A stretch of 64,000 nt of DNA from DYFX01 sp964400625 (GCA_964400625.1 CAYNUS010000005.1:18158-82157); one strand, 5' to 3'; counted from the first letter of the stretch, positions 31,610 to 39,670 are shown. The notes: generated from the letters alone by a model not told the origin. A program made the numbers and translations.

Positions 31610-32770
31610 ATGTCCGACGAGAAGATGCGCGCGATCAACGTGATGCGCGGCGTGCACCTCGGCGACGCGCTCGGCGTGCCGTTCGAGAACATGTCGCGCC
31701 AGGAGATCCTGAACGCCACTGGAGGCGAGGGCGTCGCGCGCCCGCGCTTCGACTTCGACCCGTCGGCCCGCAAGGTGCCCGACACGCGCGGTCTCGCGCC
31801 CGGCGCGACCTCCGACGACACCCAGCTCGCGGAAGCGACGGCCGAAGGCCTCATCATGGCCGGACGCTACGTGCACGAGCTCCAGGTCCTCCTGCACCTG
31901 CAGGCGCTCTGGAACGACGTCGCCGGCTGGGGCGGGACCACCAAGCGGTCGCTCTACGAGATCGACCGCTGGTATCGCGAGCGCCGCCGCGGCTTCGGCA
32001 TCCATCCCCCGCCTTCGTTCAAGAAGGAGAAGGACGAGAAGCTCTGGAGCGAGGCCGAGCCGCGCGACCCCGCGCACCCCGCCCGCTGGCGCGAGAACGC
32101 CCGCGGCAACGGCCCCTCGATGCAGATCGCCCCGCTCGGCGTCCACTACGCGATGCTCGGCGGCGGCGACTTCGAGACCGGCGAGGCGCTCGACGAGATC
32201 CTGCAGTTCAGCCGGATGACGCACGCCGACCCGGTCTGCGGCATCGCCGCCTACGCCGTCGCGGGCATCGTCTGCGACTCCATCACGCACGATCCCGGCG
32301 CCGCCGCCGAGCGCGTCATGGACCGCGTGAAGGGCGCGGAGGCGACGCATGCGCTCCTGCACCGAGGACCCGACCGCTTCTCGACGGCGCTCGAGACCGC
32401 CTTCGCGCTCGCCGACGATCCCGAAGCCCTCTGGGCCTTCGGCGGCGCCGGCAAGTCCGACACGCTGACGTCCGTGCCGATGGCGATCGCCATCTGGAAG
32501 CGGCATCTCGCGGATGCCGGCCCGCAGCCGGCCGTGCTCGAGGCGATCAATGCCGGCGGCGACACCGACACCGTCGCCTCGATGGTCGGCGCCATGATGG
32601 GCGCCGCCGGCGACCGCGGAGACTGGTGGCCCGCCGCGTGGCTCGACAGCCTGAAGGACCGAGGGCAGCGCGCCCTCTCGACCGGCACGCGCCTCGCGGC
32701 CGTGAGCGGCCTGCGCCGCCTGCCGGACGGCTACGACCTCCCCGCGCTCAAGAAGAAGCTCGGCTACTGA
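31610..32770 (+). CDS. ADP-ribosylglycohydrolase family protein
   Basis: A 386-residue DraG/ARH-type hydrolase. Metal- and substrate-binding motifs are in the expected order: GVHLGDALGVPFE near the start, TSDDTQLAEA at about 64, RGNGPSMQIAPLG at about 163, and AGGDTDTVASMVGAMMGA at about 305. It should remove ADP-ribose from a protein, nucleic acid or small molecule. An insert at about 115-160 is longer than in DraG. No ADP-ribosyltransferase is visible in the window. AAGGAGG lies 5 nt before the ATG, and a strong terminator follows. Confidence 0.9.
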   Translation: MSDEKMRAINVMRGVHLGDALGVPFENMSRQEILNATGGEGVARPRFDFDPSARKVPDTRGLAPGATSDDTQLAEATAEGLIMAGRYVHELQVLLHLQALWNDVAGWGGTTKRSLYEIDRWYRERRRGFGIHPPPSFKKEKDEKLWSEAEPRDPAHPARWRENARGNGPSMQIAPLGVHYAMLGGGDFETGEALDEILQFSRMTHADPVCGIAAYAVAGIVCDSITHDPGAAAERVMDRVKGAEATHALLHRGPDRFSTALETAFALADDPEALWAFGGAGKSDTLTSVPMAIAIWKRHLADAGPQPAVLEAINAGGDTDTVASMVGAMMGAAGDRGDWWPAAWLDSLKDRGQRALSTGTRLAAVSGLRRLPDGYDLPALKKKLGY

Positions 32771-32799
32771 AAGGACTCCCTCGCGGGAGTCCCTTTTTT
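32771..32799 (+). terminator. terminator of the ADP-ribosylglycohydrolase gene
   Basis: GGACTCCC, loop TCGC, GGGAGTCC, then C and six T. It lies between convergent genes and abuts the mnmA stop. Confidence 0.82.
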
Positions 32800-33887
32800 C
32801 ATTCCGCGATGACGCCGCCGCCGACGACCTCGTCGCCGTCGTAGAGGACGATGAACTGTCCCGGGGTGACGGCGCGCTGCGGGACCTCGAAGCGTACGGC
32901 GAGGCGGCCCTCATCCTCCGTCGCGGCGACCTCGCAGGCCTGGAGCGGCTGGCGGTAGCGGATGCGGGCGCGGCAGCGGAACGGGAGCGCCGGCGCGCGG
33001 CCGGAGGTCCAATGCCACGCGTCGGCGGCGAGACGCTCCTTGAAGAGCGCGGGATGATCGGCGCCTTCCGCCACCGTGACCGTGCCGGTCGCGACGTCCG
33101 TGGCGACGACATAGAGCGCGGGGCCGCCGCCGACGCCGAGGCCGTGGCGCTGGCCGATCGTGAAGGCCTGCGCGTCCTCATGCCGACCGATCTCCTTGCC
33201 CTCGACCGTGACGATGGCGCCGGGCTTGGGCGCCAGGACGCGCTTCAGGAAGTCGCGCATCTCCACCTTGCCGATGAAACAGATGCCCTGCGAATCTTTC
33301 TTCTCCGCCGTCACGAGACCCTTGTCGCGTGCGTAGGCGCGCACGTCGCGCTTGTCGAGATGCCCGATCGGGAAGAGGACATGCCGGAGCCGTTCTTGTC
33401 CGAGCGCATGGACGAAGTAGGACTGGTCCTTCTCGCGATCGAGCCCCGCCAGAAGCGCGAAGCTCCCGTCGGCCTTCTTCGCGACGCGGGCGTAGTGGCC
33501 GGTCGCGATGAAGTCCGCGCCCCGGGCGAGCGCTTCCTTGAGGAAGAGATCGAACTTCACCTCGCGGTTGCAGAGCACGTCGGGGTTCGGCGTGCGTCCC
33601 TCGGCGTATTCGCGGTAGAGGTAATCGACGACGCGGCGGTCGTATTCCTCCTCGAAGTCGAAGGTCTCGAACGGGATGCCGAGGCTCGCGGCCACGCGCA
33701 TGGCGTCGCGCCGCTCTTCCTTCCACGCGCACTCCCCCGTCGCTTCGTCCTTCGTCTCCGACCAGTTCTTCATGAAGGCACCGGCGACGTCATACCCCTG
33801 ATCGAGCAGCATCGAAGCCGCGACGGAGGAATCCACCCCGCCGCTCATGCCGACCAGGACCTTCGGTTTTCCGTCGTTCTTCCACAT
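32799..33887 (-). CDS. mnmA: tRNA-specific 2-thiouridylase MnmA
   Basis: Adds sulfur to U34 of tRNA Lys, Glu and Gln. The 362-residue protein has the PP-loop GMSGGVDSSVAA (residues 13-24), the catalytic cysteines in PDVLCNREVKF and DSQGICFIG, and the C-terminal beta-barrel (TIGQRHGLGVGGGPALYVV). The length matches the family. The ATG is 8 nt from a TTGAAC-17-TAGCCT promoter whose -35 is the loop of the upstream terminator. Confidence 0.96.
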   Translation of the reverse strand: MWKNDGKPKVLVGMSGGVDSSVAASMLLDQGYDVAGAFMKNWSETKDEATGECAWKEERRDAMRVAASLGIPFETFDFEEEYDRRVVDYLYREYAEGRTPNPDVLCNREVKFDLFLKEALARGADFIATGHYARVAKKADGSFALLAGLDREKDQSYFVHALGQERLRHVLFPIGHLDKRDVRAYARDKGLVTAEKKDSQGICFIGKVEMRDFLKRVLAPKPGAIVTVEGKEIGRHEDAQAFTIGQRHGLGVGGGPALYVVATDVATGTVTVAEGADHPALFKERLAADAWHWTSGRAPALPFRCRARIRYRQPLQACEVAATEDEGRLAVRFEVPQRAVTPGQFIVLYDGDEVVGGGVIAE

Positions 33888-33895
33888 AACGCCCT

Positions 33896-33924
33896 AGGCT
33901 AGCACGAAAAAGCGGACCGTTCAA
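33896..33924 (-). promoter_or_regulatory. mnmA promoter, -35 in a terminator loop
   Basis: TTGAAC (33919-33924), a 17-bp spacer and TGC-TAGCCT (33896-33901) on the minus strand, 8 nt from the ATG. The -35 hexamer is exactly the loop of the terminator hairpin at 33907-33932. Confidence 0.78.
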
Positions 33925-33932
33925 GGTCCGCT
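33907..33932 (-). terminator. terminator of the UDP-sugar dehydrogenase gene
   Basis: AGCGGACC, loop TTGAAC, GGTCCGCT and TTTT on the minus strand. Confidence 0.8.
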
Positions 33933-33937
33933 CCGCC

Positions 33938-34792
33938 TCACGCCGGCTGCCGGGCCGGGGCGTTCTCGGCGACGCGCGCCGCGACCAACGCGTTGTTCAG
34001 CTCCTCGACGCGCTTCAGGAGCGCCATCTCGACGCCGAGGCGGTCGCCCAGCTCGATGAGCGCGCGCGTGTCCTTCGGCAGGCACTTGCCGCCGTAGCCG
34101 CGGTAGCCCTTGTGGAAGACCTCGAGGTGCGAGCGCCCGATGCGCTTGTCGGCGGCGGCGGCTTCCTTCACGACGTCGTAGTCGACGCCGACGGCCTGGC
34201 AGAGGTCGTAGATCTGGTTGGCGAAGACGACCTTGGCGGCGAACCACGTGTTGCCGAAGTACTTCACCATCTCGGCCTCCTTGGCGGGCATCATGCGCTC
34301 GAAGGGCGCCATCGGCAGGAGATGCATCACGTCGGCGGCGACGTTATAGGACGCCTTGGTGTAGCCGATCAGCTGGCGGTCCGGATAGTTCATGTCCTGG
34401 TCGGCGGTGACCTCAGTCAGGAACTCGGGGTTGAAGAGGATCTTGTGCGCGGGGAATTCCGCCTGCAGCCGGTCGGTGGCGCCGGGCAGGACCGTCGACT
34501 TGATGACGACGACCTTGGAGCCCTCGAGGGCGGCGATGGCGGAGCGGACGAAGGAGAGGTCGAAGCCGGTCTTGCCGTCCTCCCCCGTCAGGTACGGGGT
34601 CGGCACCGCCACGAAGACGGCCTCCGCGCGCTGGAGCGCCGGGAGATCGCCGAACCCTTCCTTGGCCGGATCGTAGCCGATCAGGGTCTCGCCCGGGACG
34701 AGGCCGCGCAGCTTCTCGAAATAGCGGAACATGGCGCCGCCGACCATGCCGAGGCCCATGATGCCGACGGTCTTGAGAGGGGTGTGCTGCAT
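33938..34792 (-). CDS. UDP-glucose/GDP-mannose dehydrogenase-like protein, short form
   Basis: A 284-residue enzyme with the NAD-binding domain (VGIMGLGMVGGAMFRYF near residue 9), the dehydrogenase stretch KSTVLPGATDRL, NPEFLTEVTA and KYFGNTWFAAKVVFANQIYD, and the catalytic-cysteine motif GYGGKCLPKD. The usual C-terminal UDP-binding domain (family length about 430) is missing; the protein ends after the central helix. It may need a partner for nucleotide-sugar binding or use another substrate. With the epimerase at 25708 it could make UDP-galacturonate. An extended TATCGT -10 lies 14 nt before the ATG. Confidence 0.82.
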   Translation of the reverse strand: MQHTPLKTVGIMGLGMVGGAMFRYFEKLRGLVPGETLIGYDPAKEGFGDLPALQRAEAVFVAVPTPYLTGEDGKTGFDLSFVRSAIAALEGSKVVVIKSTVLPGATDRLQAEFPAHKILFNPEFLTEVTADQDMNYPDRQLIGYTKASYNVAADVMHLLPMAPFERMMPAKEAEMVKYFGNTWFAAKVVFANQIYDLCQAVGVDYDVVKEAAAADKRIGRSHLEVFHKGYRGYGGKCLPKDTRALIELGDRLGVEMALLKRVEELNNALVAARVAENAPARQPA

Positions 34793-34806
34793 AGATATCT
34801 GTCCCG

Positions 34807-34835
34807 ACGATAGCAAGACCGGTGACTTTCCGCAA
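34807..34835 (-). promoter_or_regulatory. promoter of the dehydrogenase gene
   Basis: TTGCGG (34830-34835), a 17-bp spacer and TGC-TATCGT (34807-34812) on the minus strand, 14 nt from the ATG. The -35 follows the T-tract of the terminator at 34838-34866. Confidence 0.7.
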
Positions 34836-34837
34836 CG

Positions 34838-34866
34838 AAAAAAGCCGGTCCGTGAGGGACCGGCCG
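34838..34866 (-). terminator. terminator of the two-domain protease-like gene
   Basis: GCCGGTCC, loop CTCAC, GGACCGGC and six T on the minus strand, directly after the TGA at 34867-34869. Confidence 0.82.
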
Positions 34867-36162
34867 TCAGGGCTTGGAGGCTTCGCCGCCGGGCGTGCGG
34901 AGGTACGCGTACCATCCGTCGACGCGCCGATAGCCGGGGTCGTCTTCCGTCGGCGCTCCGTCCATGTCGTACCAGCGCTCGAGGAACTCCTTGATGCGGA
35001 TCTTCTCGACGCCGGGCGCGCCGCCCGGATCGTCCGGGTCGTCCTCGTCGGCCTCCGAATCGATGATCCAAGGGTTGGCGATGTGGACGTGCGTGCGGCT
35101 CACGTGCGTGACCACCGAGAAGTGGCCTTCGTCCAGGTCGTTGTCGGCCTGGACCTCGGCCTCGGTCCGGTGCGGACCGTTCCACCAGCCGATCATGACC
35201 GGCCGGCGCTCCTCGAGCACGATGCGCTTCAGGTCGTCGAGCGTGCCGTTCTCGCCCGCGACCACGAGGTCGCCGGAGATCCTGCGCATGCCTTCCACGC
35301 CCGGGGCGTGGTCGGTGCCGGCCTCCGGGTCGCAGTCGCACAGCGCGATGAGCTCCTCCTCGGTGTACGAGGTCCCGTCGGGCTTCTTGATGCCGTCGTA
35401 CTCGAGCAGCATCAGCCAGCTCGTCGGGAAACAGCCCGTGTCGCTCTGTTCGATCGGTATGACCTTCAGAGGCTTCGTCGCCTTCATGTCTTCCTCCTTG
35501 TCGGTCAGGTATTCCTGCGCACGGAGCTTGGTCTCCGCGCGGATGGCGCTCGCATGCGCCGGACCGTAACGCCAGCCGCGTTCCATCAGCTTCCGCTCAT
35601 GCGTCTCGTGCAGGAGCGTGTACTTGATCTCGCGCGGGTCCTGGCAGACGTCGATCCAGATCGTCCGATGCTCGTCGATGTACGGATACACCAGGTCGTG
35701 GCCGCCGAAGACGAAGTGCGGGTCGTAGTACCTGCGCACGATGTCGCCGCGGACGTAGACGAGATGCAGCTGGTGCGCGGCGTCCCATTCGCGCCGCACG
35801 ACGAAGTCCGGCACGGGGCCGGACCTGCAGAGCTTCTCCTTGAGGTAATCGCGGAGCGCCTTGTACGGAGGGTAGCGGTCGTTGTCGCCCTTCTTCGTCC
35901 ACTTCCGCATCTTCTCGATCTGGAAGATCTCGATGTGGAACTTGGTCTCCGCCCGGTAGCGGCGGTCGATCCAGAGCTGGTTGGGCGGCACGAAATCCTG
36001 GTGGCCGTCGCCATGCCAGAGCATCGTGTCGACGTCGGGCTGCATGTGGCGCAGCTCGTACCCCTTGAAGTAGACGATCTTCCACCAGCGCCCCCGGAAG
36101 AGGAACCGGTTGCTGCGGCGGCGGGGAGCCTTGCGGCCCCGGGAACGCTTCCAGGCTGCCAT
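34867..36162 (-). CDS. two-domain protein: HE-type metallopeptidase-like + C39-like cysteine peptidase
   Basis: A 431-residue protein. The N-terminal half starts very basic (AAWKRSRGRKAPRRRSNRF). It contains LLHETHERKLMERGW at about 200-214, followed by AHASAIRAE, a layout of His/Glu ligands like that of small zinc-peptidase-type domains. The C-terminal 206 residues look papain/C39-like: SDTGCFPTSWLMLLEYDG (candidate Cys239), GHFSVVTHV (His) and IANPWI (Asn). There is no signal peptide. A perfect AAGGAGG and ATG (35487) at the domain junction could make the C39 part alone. The promoter and AAAGGAGT Shine-Dalgarno support the ATG at 36162. Protease activity is inferred from motifs only. Confidence 0.7.
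   Translation of the reverse strand: MAAWKRSRGRKAPRRRSNRFLFRGRWWKIVYFKGYELRHMQPDVDTMLWHGDGHQDFVPPNQLWIDRRYRAETKFHIEIFQIEKMRKWTKKGDNDRYPPYKALRDYLKEKLCRSGPVPDFVVRREWDAAHQLHLVYVRGDIVRRYYDPHFVFGGHDLVYPYIDEHRTIWIDVCQDPREIKYTLLHETHERKLMERGWRYGPAHASAIRAETKLRAQEYLTDKEEDMKATKPLKVIPIEQSDTGCFPTSWLMLLEYDGIKKPDGTSYTEEELIALCDCDPEAGTDHAPGVEGMRRISGDLVVAGENGTLDDLKRIVLEERRPVMIGWWNGPHRTEAEVQADNDLDEGHFSVVTHVSRTHVHIANPWIIDSEADEDDPDDPGGAPGVEKIRIKEFLERWYDMDGAPTEDDPGYRRVDGWYAYLRTPGGEASKP
35485..35499 (-). promoter_or_regulatory. internal Shine-Dalgarno and ATG at the domain junction
   Basis: AAGGAGGAA at 35491-35499 lies 3 nt before an in-frame ATG at 35485-35487 (minus strand). Translation from it would give a 206-residue protein with just the C39-like domain. 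Confidence 0.55.
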
Positions 36163-36190
36163 GGGGACTCCTTTCGAAAGACCTACCGTC

Positions 36191-36219
36191 AACCTAGCCC
36201 CGGCGCGCGGCCGGGTCAA
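36191..36219 (-). promoter_or_regulatory. promoter of the two-domain protease-like gene
   Basis: TTGACC (36214-36219), a 17-bp spacer and TAGGTT (36191-36196) on the minus strand, with a short leader carrying AAAGGAGT. It is divergent from the promoter at 36224-36252; the two -35 boxes are 4 bp apart. Confidence 0.75.
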
Positions 36220-36223
36220 CCCC

Positions 36224-36252
36224 TTGACCGGCCGGGGTTTTCCTGCTAAGGT
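36224..36252 (+). promoter_or_regulatory. promoter of the 36293 gene
   Basis: TTGACC (36224-36229), a 17-bp spacer and TAAGGT (36247-36252). Confidence 0.72.
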
Positions 36253-36292
36253 CCCGCGTCGGCCGTACGCCGCGAAAGGAGCCCTTTCATCC

Positions 36293-36703
36293 ATGCAGGA
36301 ATCGCGCTTCGCCGTCCGTTTCACGCGCCCCGAGGCCGCGGCCTCGTCCGGCGACCCGTTCGCCGACGAGGTCGAGCGTTTCGCCGCGCATGACCGTCGC
36401 TGGCGCTACGTGCTCGAACTCGTGGCCGCGCGGCTCTCGCCGGGCGCGCGCGTCACCCTCGGCGTCGCGCTCGCCGGCCTCGACGCCGGCCCCGCGCCCA
36501 CCCTGCTTTCCTACGACGTCAAGCCGGACGACGCGGACGGCATCGAGCGCGAATCGGCCCACATGGATCCCCGGCTCCTGACGGGGCTCGGCCTGCTCAC
36601 CTCCGCCCGCCTCGGCCTCGGCGCCGCGGAGATCGCCGCCGTGCAAGGCGTCGTCTCGACCGTCCACCGCATCCTCCGCATCGCGAAGACCCGCCCCCGA
36701 TAG
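36293..36703 (+). CDS. hypothetical protein (136 aa)
   Basis: A soluble alpha/beta protein with QESRFAVRFTRPEAA at the start, a helix AHDRRWRYVLELVAARLSPG, and strands ARVTLGVALAGLDAG and PTLLSYDVKPDD. The C-terminus is helical and basic (VVSTVHRILRIAKTRPR). AAAGGAG lies 12 nt before the ATG, a little far for a standard Shine-Dalgarno. Divergent promoters link its expression region with the protease-like gene. Its stop codon is in the loop of the terminator. Family unknown. Confidence 0.62.
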   Translation: MQESRFAVRFTRPEAAASSGDPFADEVERFAAHDRRWRYVLELVAARLSPGARVTLGVALAGLDAGPAPTLLSYDVKPDDADGIERESAHMDPRLLTGLGLLTSARLGLGAAEIAAVQGVVSTVHRILRIAKTRPR

Positions 36704-36717
36704 GGAGCGGGTCTTTT
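36686..36717 (+). terminator. terminator with stop codon in the loop
   Basis: AAGACCCGC and GCGGGTCTT pair around a loop that contains the TAG stop (36701-36703), followed by TT. The reverse strand also reads as a hairpin for the convergent gene ending at 36723. Confidence 0.7.
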
Positions 36718-36722
36718 CACGT

Positions 36723-37166
36723 TCAGGCGGCGCGGCGTCCGGAGGACTTGCGGGCGGCTTCCTCGTCCTCGAAGCGCATCGAGAAGACCGCGAGGTCCTG
36801 CTGGAAGCGCGGATCCGACGGGAGGTCGCCGATCTCGGTCTGGTACGTCCGGCTCCGGTTCATCGCGAGCTGTATCAGCCCCTCCTTGAAACGGCCGAGC
36901 GCTTCCGGATCCTTGGCGAAGCGTGCCTTGAGGAACGGGTTCTTGGCGAAGAATCCGTCGATGACGGCGCGATACCCGGCCTCTTCCGTCTCGCGCTCCG
37001 ACGCCAGTTCGCGGCCGAGCGCGTCATGCTTCGACCGGATGGATTCCTGCGTCTCCATGCGCGTTCCGCCCTCGACGGCTGCGGACTCGAGGTCGCTGAG
37101 ATCGACGTCGACGCTCTCGTCCTCCTTCGGGATTTCCGCTTTCGGCGCTTCGAACGGGTTCTTCAT
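36723..37166 (-). CDS. hypothetical acidic/helical protein (147 aa)
   Basis: A soluble protein. The N-terminal third is acidic and low complexity (PKEDESVDVDLSDLES). The rest is helical (SIRSKHDALGRELASERETE, then FFAKNPFLKARFAKDPEALG) and ends in a basic tail. There is no signal or cysteine. The start at 37166 follows an extended TATACT -10 by 8 nt, giving a leaderless message. Proteins of this general layout are frequent next to translation genes in Patescibacteria, but I cannot name a family. Confidence 0.65.
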   Translation of the reverse strand: MKNPFEAPKAEIPKEDESVDVDLSDLESAAVEGGTRMETQESIRSKHDALGRELASERETEEAGYRAVIDGFFAKNPFLKARFAKDPEALGRFKEGLIQLAMNRSRTYQTEIGDLPSDPRFQQDLAVFSMRFEDEEAARKSSGRRAA

Positions 37167-37174
37167 ATGACGAT

Positions 37175-37183
37175 AGTATAGCA
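37175..37183 (-). promoter_or_regulatory. extended -10 promoter, leaderless
   Basis: TGC-TATACT on the minus strand, 8 nt from the ATG at 37166, directly after the T-tract of the rlmN terminator. Confidence 0.7.
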
Positions 37184-37210
37184 AAAAATCGGCCTGGAAT
37201 CAAGCCGATT
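37183..37210 (-). terminator. rlmN terminator with stop codon in the loop
   Basis: AATCGGC, a loop containing the TGA stop, GCCGATT and six T on the minus strand. Confidence 0.78.
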
Positions 37211-38294
37211 TGTTCGCGAGCTGGCCGCAGGCCGCGTCGATGTCCTCGCCGAAGGTGATGCGGTGCGTCACGGAGATGCCGCGGTCGTAGAGCACCTGCT
37301 GGAAGGCGGAGCGGCGTTTCACGGGGCTCGACGGGAACGTGCCGCGTCCGGTCTTCGGGTCGACCGTCAGGCCGAACCGTTCGGCGGCGGAACCGAGCAC
37401 CTCGGTCGTGTGGTACTTGATGAGGTTCACGTGATACAGCGGCGTCGGGCGTCCGGTGCCGTCGGGGTTCTCCCGGCAGAGCAGGTCCGCGAGCTCCTCG
37501 GCGATCTCGGGCGCGTCGTTCACGCCGTCGATCAGCAGGTATTCGAACATGATCTTGCGGTTGGTCTTGCCGATGTAGGTCCGGATGGCGGCGAAGAGCT
37601 TGGCGAGCGGGTACGCCTTGTTGACCGGCATCAGGTTCGAGCGGAGCTCGTCGTTCGGGGCATGGAGCGAGATGGCCAGGTTCACGCGGAGCGGATCGTC
37701 GGCCAGCTTCATAATGCCCGGCACGATGCCACAGGTGCTGATCGACATGCGCCGCACGCCGAACGCGAGGCCCTTGGGGTCGTTCAGGGTCCGGAGCGCC
37801 GCCATCACGTTGTCGTGGTTGTGGAACGGCTCGCCCATGCCCATGAGGACGACGTTCGTGACGACGTCGCCTTCGGCCTTGAGCTTACGGGCGAAGTGCA
37901 GGACCTGGTCGACGATCTCTTCCGCGGTGAGGTTGCGCTTCAGGCCCATCGTGCCGGTGGCGCAGAACGCGCAGGCCATGGGGCAGCCGGCCTGGCTGGA
38001 GACGCAGACGGTGTTGCGCTCGCCTTCGTGGCGCATGAGGACGGTCTCGATGAGCTGGCCGTCGGCGCACTTGAAGGCGCACTTCACGGTGTCCCCCTTC
38101 GAAGAGGCCGTCTCGGTCACGAGCGTAAGGCACGAGATCGGCGCCTCGCGGTCGAGCTTCTCGCGGAGCGCGGGCGGGAGCGAGGTGGCTTCCGACCACG
38201 AAGAGACCAGCGAGCGGAATTTCGCTTCGCGGACCTGGGCGAGCCGGTATTTCGGTTCGCCGGAAAGGATGTGCTCGAGCGTCGGGGTCGTCAT
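37200..38294 (-). CDS. rlmN: dual-specificity 23S rRNA/tRNA methyltransferase RlmN
   Basis: A radical-SAM enzyme that methylates C2 of A2503 in 23S rRNA and A37 in some tRNAs. The 364-residue protein has VSSQAGCPMACAFCATGTMG with the CxxxCxxC cluster, VLMGMGEPFHNHDNV, and the C-terminal cysteine near FGEDIDAACGQL that accepts the methyl group. Length and motifs match the family. The start follows a TGGACA-17-TATCTT promoter by 10 nt. Confidence 0.96.
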   Translation of the reverse strand: MTTPTLEHILSGEPKYRLAQVREAKFRSLVSSWSEATSLPPALREKLDREAPISCLTLVTETASSKGDTVKCAFKCADGQLIETVLMRHEGERNTVCVSSQAGCPMACAFCATGTMGLKRNLTAEEIVDQVLHFARKLKAEGDVVTNVVLMGMGEPFHNHDNVMAALRTLNDPKGLAFGVRRMSISTCGIVPGIMKLADDPLRVNLAISLHAPNDELRSNLMPVNKAYPLAKLFAAIRTYIGKTNRKIMFEYLLIDGVNDAPEIAEELADLLCRENPDGTGRPTPLYHVNLIKYHTTEVLGSAAERFGLTVDPKTGRGTFPSSPVKRRSAFQQVLYDRGISVTHRITFGEDIDAACGQLANKSA

Positions 38295-38304
38295 AGGACG
38301 CCTG

Positions 38305-38333
38305 AAGATACCATGCCGGACCGGGCTTGTCCA
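38305..38333 (-). promoter_or_regulatory. rlmN promoter, near-leaderless
   Basis: TGGACA (38328-38333), a 17-bp spacer and TGG-TATCTT (38305-38310) on the minus strand, 10 nt from the ATG. The -35 lies just upstream of the HD-gene stop. Confidence 0.72.
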
Positions 38334-38336
38334 GCC

Positions 38337-39668
38337 TCAGCGGTGCTTCTCGGCGATCCGGATGGCGGCGTCGTAGTCCTCGGGCAGGACGTAGAGGTTC
38401 ACGATGTCGATGACCTCGTTGTATTTCTTGAGGAGGGCGCTGTAGTGCTCGACCGGCGTGAAGACGAGGCGGCCCAGGTTCTTCTCGCGGACGTAGAGCT
38501 TGGCCTCGCCTTTCTTCGCGTGCTTGCGGAACGAATCGAGCTTGGAGAGGTACTGGTGGGACGCGATCGCGAAGAACGGCACGCCGGCCTTGGCGAGCGA
38601 CGCGCGCAGCTTCTTCATCGTCTCGCGCGACTCCGGGTGGTCGCCGCTGGCGGTGAAGACGCGCTTGGCGGGGCGGCGATCGACGAAGCGGCGCGACCAG
38701 ACGTTCTTCGGTTCGCGGGCGGCGGCGAACAGCGCTTCCAGATAGGTGCTGTCGCGCATCTGCAGATAGCCGTCGATCGTGCCCGGGACGTGGATGCGGA
38801 CCTCCTTCTTGCCGAAGGCCTGCTTCAGGAAGTGGTCGAAGCCGTTGGTCGTCTTGTGGTGATAGACCTGCAGGAACATGTGATAGCGCGCGAGCAGGAA
38901 GTCCTCGAAGGCGCGCATGGCCGTCGAATCGATCGTGAGCATCGGGCGCCCGTGCAGGAAGGCGACGCCGAGGTTCCGGACCAGGTGGTCCATGTCGTAG
39001 AAACCGTAGGCCACGCCGGTGTAATGCGCGTCGCGCAGGAGGTAATCCATGCGGTCGACGTCGATCTCGCCGGAGATGAGCGCGCTCAGGAGATCGTGCA
39101 CCGTCGCGCGCTTGCCGGAGAAGCGCTTCTTCCATGCGGCGGACGGCTTCACGCCGTGGTGCAGGAGCGAGGCGATGTCCTGCGCCTCCTCCATCGAGAG
39201 CGGCGCCTTCGCGTCCTTGCCGAGCGCGCCGACGAGCATGACCGAATAGTCCTCGTGCTCGGCGATGCGCTTCGGATCGTACTCCTTGTACCAGGCCTTC
39301 TCGACCTCGAGCGTGCCGAACTTCGGCATGAGCTGTTCGGACGCGTGCGAGAACGGCGCATGGCCGACGTCATGGAGCAGCGCGGCGAAGCGCAGGATGC
39401 GGCGGAAATACTTCAGGTCCGCGGCGTCGAACATCTCGAGCAGTGTCGCGCGACTCACCTTGGCGATATTGTCCCAGACCCGCCCGGCGATATGCATCGC
39501 GCCGAGCATGTGGCTGAACCGGTCGTGCGCCGCGCCCGGGTACACCAAATACGAAAGCCCGAGCTGGCGGACGTAGCGCATGCGCTGGAAGACGGGGTGG
39601 TCGATGACCGCCTTCTCGTCCTCGTCGAACTCGATGGTCTGGTGGATGGGGTCGCGGAGCTCGTACAT
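38337..39668 (-). CDS. HD-domain phosphohydrolase (YwfO/dGTPase-like)
   Basis: A 443-residue HD-superfamily protein. DPIHQTIEFDEDEKAVIDHP opens as in YwfO-type dNTP triphosphohydrolases, then MRYVRQLGLSYLVYPGAAH and SHMLGAMHIAG. The metal motif is ALLHDVGHAPFSHASE (HD at about 103-104), and IDVDRMDYLLRDAHYTGV provides the distal Asp. It likely hydrolyses nucleoside triphosphates. It is cytoplasmic. The ATG at 39666-39668 is preceded by a palindrome (CTCTGG/CCAGAG) that overlaps the -10 and may be an operator. Confidence 0.87.
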   Translation of the reverse strand: MYELRDPIHQTIEFDEDEKAVIDHPVFQRMRYVRQLGLSYLVYPGAAHDRFSHMLGAMHIAGRVWDNIAKVSRATLLEMFDAADLKYFRRILRFAALLHDVGHAPFSHASEQLMPKFGTLEVEKAWYKEYDPKRIAEHEDYSVMLVGALGKDAKAPLSMEEAQDIASLLHHGVKPSAAWKKRFSGKRATVHDLLSALISGEIDVDRMDYLLRDAHYTGVAYGFYDMDHLVRNLGVAFLHGRPMLTIDSTAMRAFEDFLLARYHMFLQVYHHKTTNGFDHFLKQAFGKKEVRIHVPGTIDGYLQMRDSTYLEALFAAAREPKNVWSRRFVDRRPAKRVFTASGDHPESRETMKKLRASLAKAGVPFFAIASHQYLSKLDSFRKHAKKGEAKLYVREKNLGRLVFTPVEHYSALLKKYNEVIDIVNLYVLPEDYDAAIRIAEKHR

Positions 39669-39670
39669 AT

